Made by a program: the position numbers and the translations under genes. The notes below the pieces were generated by a model. The model was not told the DNA's origin. It worked only from the letters and a program-made list of their open reading frames with translations, and made no database searches. A stretch of DNA of 64,000 bases from Aplysia californica. Taxonomy: Eukaryota > Mollusca > Gastropoda > Aplysiida > Aplysiidae. The DNA lies in NCBI RefSeq assembly GCF_000002075.1, contig NW_004797301.1, positions 817,202-881,201 of the forward strand. The letters run 5' to 3'. Shown here one piece after another: positions 57,301-64,000 of the stretch (positions are counted from its first letter, which is position 1; the number at the start of each line of letters is the position of its first letter).

Positions 57301-60300
57301 AGAATCGGACGCAACGACAAAAAATCAGGATACCGGCGATCGAAATCGGGAAAATCGGGATGGTTGAGATTTGGGGCAAAAAATCGGGATATCCCGATTA
57401 AATCGGGATGAGTGGCAGGTCTGGATCTAGATCTAGATCCAGTAATATGACTCTTTTATCACAAAACACGTGTGGCAGCTGAGAGTCAGCTGAGACTTTC
57501 TTCCCACTCACAGAGACAATGGCGGACTTAGGCTAGTACCGCGCAGACTAAGTATCGGTAGACGGGCAAAATAATTTTACTGAAATGCAGTGTCGATTCT
57601 TACAACAGTTTCATAGCAATTAATAAGTAATCGACCCTTTTAATATCGTAAACGATCTAACCCAGTGTCGAACGGAACCAAAGAGTCTACATAACAAGAG
57701 GGGCCACTTCTCTCTACTTTGAGCCAATTAAAAAAGTGTCCTCAAAATTCGGTGGCGCCCTCTTCACAAATGCGCACCCTTTGCGAACAGAGTTACCCTA
57801 CTTGAGTTTAAAAAATCAAAGTGAAACTAGGAAGTTTTTGAATAAATTTCGGAAGAATGCATTTTTAAAAATGGTTACGTTGACAAAAAACCTCTTCCGG
57901 AGGAAAGGGTGATTGTTTTCTTCTTTTAATTTGACTTTAGAATAAAAGGCGAGAGGTCATTAAAATAAAAAAAACCTAAAACTCCGCACTGAACGGACCC
58001 AAACTGCTGATGAACAGCAGTCGATCTGCGCACGCAAGGAGGTGCTATTCCTATTCTTCTTCTGGAAAAACGAAAGAGAGCTTCAAAACAGATTGCAGCG
58101 CCATCTGAAGCAAAGAGCGAACTTCCTGCAGACACTTTTTTTGGCTGAGTGGCCCATCTTGTTATTTACTATCTTTGACGGAACATACTTACTTTCCTAC
58201 ATACATTTTTTCATTCGTTGTTATTTCGCATTTTACGGGTACATTGTTATACTTCTCGTGATTTCCGACCGCGATTGCTCTTCTCCGACCAAAATCCGAC
58301 TAGCATATAAAAATCTGACCAATTTCCGACTTTCTGACTTTGCTGGACACCCTGTAAACACAAGGCTTACTGAAGCAGAAAAAAGTCGAAACTAAGAGAG
58401 AATGAACTCCTCTGAGAGCTGTTCTCCTTAAAATCAGAAACATAAAGAGACCCTCCCTCAAAATTATGCAAATTTAGATGGCCAAATTATGCGAGACAAA
58501 TGCAAAATTATGCCAAAATTATGCAAGTTACCATAACGCCATTCATGACATGTTTAGCACTTTTTCACTAAGAATGTTCATGTCTTATGTACAGAAGAAT
58601 TGAAAACAGAACATATATCTACATGTATTAGACATCAGTATTAGTAATTTTTGGTGTTTTTTTTAAAAGAAAACAATGCACATCAGTAAAAAAAAACCAA
58701 CTAAAAAATATCTCTAACTTTCAGCTGTATAGAGGAAAGAAAAATGTCCAAAAGAAAAAGAAAGAAAAAAAGACATCTGGACCAGACCAACACACCAAAT
58801 CAAAGGCAAAGTATTATAATACTAAGGACGGGTTGAGGTGTTGACAGATACGATGACAAACGGAAAAAAACGCAACAATTGTAGCATTGTAGTGGGGATG
58901 TGCTGATAGACATGCAGATAAAAAAAACAACAACAAACCTCTCACAAAACAGACAATGCATCTTATAGTGCTATAGGCTATAGTTGTGATTATGAAAGTA
59001 GACCACAAACGTGTGTTGTGATGTGTTGATAAATTGTCGTTGACGTTCACTTGCGGACGACTTGGTTGAAGTCTTGTTTATTTTTTAAAAAATGTATCCA
59101 TCTCCACTTCGTTATGGGGTGCCCATTGCGAATCGGGGGTTTGTTTTTGAGGTGACGCGCCGGGCGCAATCGGCTTATGCCACGATAGTCGCTATGCGCC
59201 CTCAATCTGGCTAGCAAACCGCCCCGACCCCCCGAGGATCAACAAGCACAGGCCAGTTACCTGAAACGGAATATATAATTTAAGGACTTTGTGCTCTCTC
59301 TCTTGCCCTTTTAACTCTCAGAGGAGCATAGGTCATCAACAGCATTTCTCTGCCCTGTGCATCTTTTTCTAGTTGTTTCCATGATGTCCCCGCCTTTTCC
59401 AGTTCCGCTTGTACCGCTCGCTTCCATGTCATCTTTGGTCTTTTTTTCTTACGTTTTTCTTGTGGATTCCATGTCAAAGCCTGTCTGATGATGCTTGTCC
59501 GGGGTCTCCTCAGGGTGTGCCCATTCGATTTCCATTTCTTCACCTGTATGTCTTCCTTTACTAGCCTTTGGTTTGTTCTTTCCCCACAGTTGAGCATTTG
59601 TGACTCGATCGTACCACTTGATCCCCACTATCCTTAGACATCCATTAAATCTACTAAAAATCGTACAAAAATATTACGTAACTCAAACAATTTTCACTCC
59701 CTACAGAAAGTGTTTGACTAAAGCAATTTTGACACATTGCTGAAAAAAAAAGGACAAGTTTCGTCACTTAGAATACAGAACCATTACATGCCCCAAACCC
59801 CCTTTTTACCATCCAGCTTGAGCATGTGAGCTGTCACCATTGCCATAAACTGGCCAAAGCCCAGATGTGGCGCTGCTTTTGCATCTTTTGTGGGAATGAA
59901 TACGAAGTCTAGGCTCACAGTAGCATTTCTGAGAAAAAAAAGACAGGAAACGACAAAAGTATTGATGGAACAAATCCACAATAAAGAAAATTGGCATATA
60001 AAAAATCCTATCAACATACTTGAGAACATGTAATGAAACTTTCAGAAAGACTGTTAAAAATGTTAAGACAATAACATACTTGTTGACAGTTTAAGACACC
60101 TAAAGATATCACAAGGAGATCAAGATAGGTCCAATAAATAGACAACAAATTGTAAAAAACATTAGAAAAATATTATGTAAGTTTTACACAAATGCATCGC
60201 TATAAACTTTAAGCAAGAAACATGTGTATTTCTTACCAATATGAGCAATTATGTAAACAACAACAACCATAAAAATTAAGGGTAAAAGACAAAATGACAC

Positions 60301-61842
60301 CCCCCCCCGAAAAATAAATAAATGCAGGGGGGGATAAAATAAAATAAATAAAATGGACAAAAAGACAAAAGTGCTTCAACAGCAAAAAAGACAAAATGTG
60401 CTTTGGACCACACTCCAATGCTTACATTTTCACTTCAAATACTTCCAAACTACTCTAGTCTGAAACCATGTGGCCATTCCAACCCTGTGGTAACAAAGCA
60501 TATAACATTTAATTTTAATAGACTCCTGCCCACTTCTTCATTGCATTGGCAGAACACAAAACCCCAGGGGCAGCTGGACATTTTTTTAAACGTGGATGTT
60601 TTTATGTCCCACATCGACACAATTTAGATCATATAAGAGGCTGGCTTTGACCTTGAGAGGGATACAGCATTCTAGCAGAAAGACCAAGATACTTGAAAAA
60701 AATTCTCCCACCTTGGGAATCGAACTCAGGTAATAATAATAATAATTGCATTTATATAGCGCATATCCATGCTCAAGGGCTTGCTCTATGCGCTTTACAA
60801 CTATTATTACCCCAGCAGACCCTCTAAGAACACTCAGAAACATTTTCAGCTTCCATGGAAGCATACAGGTCTCCTGCATGTGATGGCGAAGCGCCTAACC
60901 ACTACACCACAGATGCCAGTGGGCGGCTGGAATAACAACAAACAAATGAGCAAAAACAAAACTACAAAGTTCTTTTTTCTCGCTTACTCTAGATGTTTCC
61001 TCGAAGAGGAGGCAGAGGCACTCGGAGCATGAGCTTCCACTCTGTTGTCGGCTGACAATGACAACCCAGTGGATGCTGCCCTCTTGCTGATTCCATTAAA
61101 TGTCTCTGAGCTAGGAGTCACTTCAGGGTCTTCATTCCCCGAGTCATCTGACTCAGAGTTGGAGCCCCCAATGAGGCTTTGACCCAGCTTCTCATGAATG
61201 CTCTGAAAAACCTCAGCAGTATTCTTTTCCCCCAGTCCTAGTTTGGGCACTGCGCTGCTGTTCTGTGAGAATGAACTATTCTGTGGCAGACAGAACTGCA
61301 GGTGAGAAAACTTCTCGAGAAATGTGTTCCAGTCCTGAAGAAAGCAAAGTCACAGAAAAATTACAGTGTGAATTTTTGACCGACATCAACATTTCAAATA
61401 ATAATCAACTGGCACAACATCAACCTCTGGCATGACCTTACAAAAGAGTACCCATTCACTATTTGCAGAGTATGTTAAGTCACTGAAGAATGGTATGGGA
61501 AACCATCTACTTCATATTTTGCAATTAAAGAAAAAAAACTGGTGAAAACTTTAACAACCTCTGGTATTCCAAGATTCAGTTAATGAGTAACACAAAAAGA
61601 CATACTCTGCAGGAATGTTCACATTTTAAAAAAATGATTAAAAACAAACACATTTGTTTCAGAAAGCACCAAAACATTTTTCTTACCACAGAAACATCTG
61701 GATCAGGTATATCTTTTGCTTTGACAATATAGGCAAAGGTGATGAGAGCAATGGCAAACGATGCTAAGCATAACATAAAGACCACCAGAGGAGGACGACT
61801 ATTGAAGAAGCCTCGGAGATTTTCCACAATTGTGAATGCCAT
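48397..61842 (-). CDS. TMEM248: Transmembrane protein 248
   Basis: Coding exons in order: 61687-61842, 60988-61334, 59810-59928, 54867-55032, 53583-53757, 51496-51633, 48397-48414. Phases agree; 1119 nt, 372 aa (human 314). The start MAFTIVENLRGFFNSRPPLV matches the human N-terminus, and the ATG lies directly after an acceptor AG, so a non-coding 5' exon lies upstream. One membrane span is at ~18-40; DWNTFL opens exon 2, whose serine/acidic linker (SNSESDDSGNEDPE) explains the extra length. The lumenal part has NATVSL and NLT glycosylation sites and cysteines. The second span is in HLMRTSYFLFVMVVTMFCYA, followed by LIKGRPSK. The last exon adds only ISSQA (human end KVALAEA) and is the least certain part. 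It is a two-pass membrane protein of poorly defined function. Confidence 0.93.
48415..49815. other. TMEM248 last intron, no feature
   Basis: A/T-rich, no shared repeat or coding domain seen until SINE sequence begins near 49820. Confidence 0.5.
49838..51337 (-). mobile_element. SINE family B split by a 957-bp insertion
   Basis: Reverse copy: tail TTTTACGGTGCTAGAAACTG, body to B box GGATTCGAACCC at 50308-50319, then CTTTGAAT at 50326-50333. The remaining head (CTTTGAATGAGAGGACAAC to CCACGAGAGCCCC) resumes at 51291. Confidence 0.88.
50334..51290. mobile_element. 957-bp insertion with exact 8-bp target duplication
   Basis: Host duplication CTTTGAAT at 50326-50333 and 51291-51298. Ends CGCAATGACAAT and, reversed, TAGCAATGCCAAT, short imperfect inverted repeats. 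GC- and CpG-rich in its right half. No transposase recognised; an 8-bp duplication suggests hAT or Merlin mobilisation. Confidence 0.82.
51340..51486 (-). mobile_element. SINE family A copy against a TMEM248 splice donor
   Basis: Reverse copy (tail AGCAAGAGTTTTTT, head CTACCAACCACCTAC). Its 5' end is only ~10 bp from exon 51496-51633, directly beyond the donor gtgagt. Confidence 0.85.
51820..51875 (-). mobile_element. SINE family B tail fragment
   Basis: GGGTTTTACGGTGCTCGCAA, then CTGCGTAAGGTCATATGAGC: tail only. Confidence 0.75.
51976..52373. mobile_element. piggyBac-like MITE (family 3)
   Basis: TTAA at 51972-51975 and 52374-52377. Ends CCCACTCAGTAACACAAC and, reversed, CCCACTCAGTACCATTGG. 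398 bp. CpG-rich with CGGCCGTAGCCGGCCG near the left end. Confidence 0.88.
52427..52632 (-). pseudogene. LINE 3' end (I/Nimb-like C-terminal domain)
   Basis: Reads CVGCDTDFTIRHILTECLDF then GEIRRKYYKCKKLQDIF...FMKAIGLYGKL and a stop at 52427-52429. The CxxC..HILxEC..R.KY pattern is the zinc-knuckle-like end of I/Nimb/Jockey-group LINE ORF2. 5' truncated; open over the piece that remains. Confidence 0.75.
52660..53570 (-). pseudogene. CR1/L2-like LINE reverse-transcriptase fragment
   Basis: From about 53540: GSVLGPVLFTTYTQLL, then NKDKFILNEERTGFVL, GGAEITFWISI, DAHLSMLAGVNYLISRMYLE, SVLSRLDCCNALLSSISLEK, LVLQRRK and PVEKRI..YKL to about 52690. Block order and spacing are those of CR1/L2-group reverse transcriptase after the FADD region. 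Several frame changes; the YADD box itself was not found. It begins within about 10-40 bp of the TMEM248 donor at 53582. Confidence 0.82.
53796..53990 (-). mobile_element. SINE family A copy
   Basis: Reverse: TATTACAGCCCTTACGACAC tail, CCTCCACCAACAACCCAC head. It starts ~40 bp upstream of TMEM248 exon 53583-53757 on its acceptor side. Confidence 0.85.
55544..56797 (-). pseudogene. hAT transposase C-terminal half
   Basis: Three successive frames: LPNVQKYISCMKKGNYSEPT ... FDKISSQ (to ~56600), then a 275-codon open stretch to 55869 with ANEPLAPFLTTELF, AKLSSLQVMTFKMKF and the hAT dimerisation motif LSHGNSQVERGFSVNKEV, then SKERKRKHDEVKELTRKKRM and a charged coiled coil ending KEAELKAM. This matches a hAT subgroup with a C-terminal coiled coil known from fishes and molluscs (recalled). 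The N-terminal BED finger was not recognised. Frame changes near 56600 and 55860 make it inactive. Confidence 0.85.
57679..58177. mobile_element. MITE with exact 7-bp target duplication (family 7T), copy 2
   Basis: Flanked by ACGGAAC at 57672-57678 and 58178-58184. Starts CAAAGAGTCTACATAACAAG, ends (reversed) CAAAGATAGTAAATAACAAG. 499 bp, same orientation as copy 1 at 8774-9270, long identical stretches. Nested in the hAT element. Confidence 0.92.
58385..59270. other. TMEM248 intron, no feature
   Basis: A/T-rich, then a GC-rich patch (59130-59225) with GACGCGCCGGGCGC; no family match or coding domain. Confidence 0.4.
59280..59597 (-). pseudogene. LINE 3' fragment (ORF2 C-terminus)
   Basis: Open 105 codons: VKKWKSNGHTLRRPRTSIIR, QALTWNPQEKRKKKRPKMTW, KRAVQAELEKAGTSWKQLEK. 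The order WxGHxLRRP, ALxWxPxGKRxxGRPKxTW, R.ELEKxGxSWxxLEKxAQ is typical of the C-terminus of endonuclease/reverse-transcriptase proteins of many invertebrate LINEs. It starts mid-protein, so 5' truncated. Confidence 0.82.
60725..60940 (-). mobile_element. SINE family C 3' part
   Basis: AATAATAATAATTGCATTTA, then TATAGCGCATATCC, CTCTATGCGCTTTACAAC, CCCCAGCAGACC, CAGCTTCCATGGAAGC, and the fragment GCGCCTAACCACTACACCAC of the tRNA-like head. The central core is deleted. It abuts TMEM248 exon 60988-61334 on its donor side within ~50 bp. Confidence 0.78.
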
Positions 61843-62206
61843 CTGCAAAAATACAAAAACAAAACAAACCCAAAAGTACAGAAATGATTAGTTCATGAAA
61901 CCAAGACTGTCCAGAGCTGCCTGTTGAAGCAATGCAAGGATTCTCTAAGACAAACAGATACTTCAGCAATGTTCTGATGTTGGTGGTTGCAGCAGTGTGA
62001 GTGATGCAAGTACGCGGCAGGAGAACAAAGGTAAGAGATGAGTATGAATGAGGGTACAATTGAGTCCTTGAAAATCATAAAAGATAGAAATTAACATTCA
62101 CAACAACAAAAATTTTGCATGCTAGGGAAGCCTGTCAAATGTTCAGTCCACCCACTGACTATCTATCTTCTTCAGATACCTTTGCTTCCAGCTTAAAACC
62201 AATTTG

Positions 62207-62640
62207 TGATGCATCTTAGTGAAATCGGGTGCTCGTCAAAATGGTGAAATTGAAGAAACCGGCATTTTTCTGGCCGTTGAACAATTTTTTGTCTAATTTT
62301 CTTTTTTTGGATCAACATCTTTTATGTCTATCTAAAAACACATTTCTGAGTGGATTTTACTGAAAAACATTTGATTAAAGACACAAAAAGTGTAAATTTT
62401 CGGTTTCTAATGACTCTCTAGCTATGGAAAAATCAAACTTTGGCGGCCATTTTCTCATTAACTTTACCTCTGAAACTAGGCGACCCTCCACTCTTTCAGT
62501 CGCAAATATCTTGACTTCTATTCAACATAGATGGGTATTTTTCTCACCAAAAGCAAGGCAATTGGACAGGCTAAAAGATGATACCAATAACCCTGTTTGC
62601 TCAAAAATTGAAAAGCGTCCGATTCCACCACGTCATGCCA
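62207..62640 (+). mobile_element. TIR element family D, full-length copy
   Basis: Left GTGAAATCGGGTGCTCGTCA; right, reversed, TGGAATCGGACGCTTTTCAA. Same body as 26755-27190. Confidence 0.85.
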
Positions 62641-62683
62641 CTTTTCATCCGCCCTCAATCTTCATACCTAGCACATTTGGACA

Positions 62684-62853
62684 AGTGGGTGGTTGGCGGG
62701 TGCTCTGGAGTGGTTTGTTCCTTCTTTCCTATCAAACATCTATCGTCCTTCTTTTTTATTTTTGTTACTCTCTTGAAGCACCTCTAATCTTCTGGCGCTT
62801 ATATGACCTTATGCAGTTGCGAGCGCCGTAAAACCTCTACTAAAACTAAAAAA
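62684..62853 (+). mobile_element. SINE family A copy with 11-bp target duplication
   Basis: Flanked by ACATTTGGACA at 62673-62683 and 62854-62864. Starts AGTGGGTGGTTGGCGGG and ends TACTAAAACTAAAAAA. Youngest-looking copy by match to 8175-8354. Confidence 0.93.
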
Positions 62854-62899
62854 ACATTTGGACATTTTTATTTCTCTGTCTGAAGCTGTCTAAAGGGAA

Positions 62900-63400
62900 T
62901 GTTTAGGAATAAATACAATCAAACCTGCTCTATCAGCCTCTATAAACTCCCATTTTGTACGTCCATTCCTGCATTAATATCCTGTCCACAGCGATCCTTG
63001 TCAGCCATTTTTATGACAAATTGGCCTCAAAAACCGGTTCAAAGCAGTCATGTGGTGCAACAAATTTCCACCAGGCTGTCCTGAGTGTTCATGTTCAATC
63101 AGTGGTTGCGTTATCAGACTATAGTCTCAGACTATCGCCGGCAAATTCCTGGGTGGTGATGAAAGCGAAAGTGGATCTAGATTTTCCTGATCGAGCCTCG
63201 GTGTCACATACACCTCCGCCTGTCGCCATAGTACTCTCGGACCGGGAAAAACCGAACGAATAATAGCAAAAGATGGGACTTGGTAATCACGAAGTACTGC
63301 AGCTATGACCCCGTTCATTGAAAACGGAAATACGTCATCTATATTTGGGCCAATCATAGAGGTGTGCTAGGTGCTCGCTGCAGCTTCAAGTGATCAAGAC
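62900..63400 (-). other. Putative TMEM248 5' flank
   Basis: CpG-containing region about 1-1.5 kb before the start exon. A non-coding first exon is expected upstream of the acceptor before 61842, but no specific exon can be fixed. Confidence 0.3.
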
Positions 63401-63404
63401 TTCA

Positions 63405-63490
63405 TCTGACTTAGACTAGGCCTAGATTTATATCTAGATATCTAGATCAAGACTAGATATTTAGATCTAAAAAATTCTAGATTCTAGAAT
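63405..63490. repeat. CTAG/AGATCT-rich cluster
   Basis: Dense short palindromes (TCTAGA, AGATCT, ATATCTAGATAT) in about 85 bp; a smaller patch recurs near 63625-63638. Confidence 0.8.
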
Positions 63491-63754
63491 AGAGAAATCT
63501 ACGCATGCATCTTCTACATGTCATCATCAACAATTTAACAAACGAAGTGGCTAGCCGTACTGACTGCCAGCAGATCTAGGTTTGGCCCTATCGACTCAAG
63601 CCTGTTAAGTACACAGGTCTCATTAGATCTAGATCTAGTAATTATTCAGGTTCAAATACATGCAAGTCAGTAAGGCACCTTTTGGTTTTGTCTGAAATAC
63701 AAATACTTTAAGCATTGCAAACTAAAAATTTCATTTACAATTCAGCCATCAATA

Positions 63755-63885
63755 TTAAGTACGGCTAGCCTGACAGTCTGGCCGTCCTTAAATACGGCTA
63801 GCCTGGCTGTCTACCCGTACTTAAGTACGGCTAGACAAGAAGTCTAGCCGTATTTAACTGCCAGTCTAGCCGTACTTATCTTAGG
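63755..63885. repeat. Cluster of TACGGCTAG inverted repeats
   Basis: Six half-sites of TACGGCTAG or its complement in ~120 bp. 63827-63853 forms an 11-bp hairpin (TACGGCTAGAC / GTCTAGCCGTA, loop about 5 nt). A further AAGTACGGCTAGACCTG occurs alone at 45278-45294. Confidence 0.85.
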
Positions 63886-64000
63886 CCCTATTAACATTAG
63901 AAAACAGGAGGTTTAAAATACATGCACTGTCATTAAGGCACCTGGTTTCATCTCAAATACAAATACTTTAAGGTACTGCACACTAAAAATGTTTATTTAC

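Larger units (their letters stand above)
55231..58354 (-). mobile_element. hAT DNA transposon, ~3.1 kb, carrying a nested MITE
   Basis: Ends CAGGGTGTCCAGCAATATCC and, reversed, CAGGGTGTCCAGCAAAGTCA. TAAAC occurs at both outer edges (55226-55230, 58355-58359); a full 8-bp duplication is not preserved, though a 5-bp one would fit hAT5-type elements. Transposase remnants occupy 55544-56797. A 7-bp-duplication MITE sits at 57679-58177. The whole lies in a TMEM248 intron. Confidence 0.85.

Overview
The window looks like nuclear DNA of a lophotrochozoan animal, most likely a gastropod-type mollusc. The evidence is short phase-matched exons with GT-AG borders spread over kilobase introns, three conserved animal genes, many CT/GT/AT microsatellites, tRNA-headed SINEs whose central block resembles metazoan MetaSINE-type elements, and diverse TIR transposons (piggyBac-like, Merlin, pogo, hAT). 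No prokaryotic operons, rRNA genes or CRISPR arrays are visible. The species assignment is inference.

Layout. (1) About 1-12005, + strand: the 3' two thirds of a phosphorylase kinase gamma catalytic subunit gene (PHKG), from the HRDLK catalytic-loop exon to the calmodulin-binding tail. The N-lobe exons lie off the left edge. A degenerate tandem copy of the HRDLK exon sits just upstream of the good one. (2) About 12006-22400: 3' UTR and intergenic DNA with SINEs, a piggyBac-like MITE and a minisatellite. (3) 22404-37359, - strand: a complete eight-exon SRR1-like gene (SRRD, 323 aa). Its 8-kb first intron is a transposon nest holding two Merlin elements, a palindrome-rich element with 8-bp target duplications, and a TIR element interrupted by a pogo-like MITE. 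(4) 37360-45000: intergenic DNA with a pogo transposon, a degenerate ~220-bp satellite hit repeatedly by SINEs, and MITEs. (5) 45000-61842, - strand: a seven-coding-exon TMEM248 gene (372 aa) with a probable long 3' UTR. Its introns hold LINE fragments, a hAT element and SINEs, two of them directly against splice donors. (6) 62000-64000: the putative 5' region of TMEM248, ending in a cluster of short inverted repeats.

The three host genes are not a pathway. PHKG acts in glycogen breakdown, SRRD belongs to the SRR1 family linked to clock and heme regulation, and TMEM248 is a two-pass membrane protein of poorly known function. PHKG and SRRD converge; SRRD and TMEM248 are in tandem on the - strand.

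Most of the novelty is in the mobile DNA. At least ten insertions have target-site duplications or flanks readable by eye, including a ~498-bp MITE family with exact 7-bp duplications (two copies), a Merlin element with a perfect 8-bp duplication, an 8-bp-duplication element carrying a tandemly duplicated promoter-like block, and several nested insertions giving a relative chronology.
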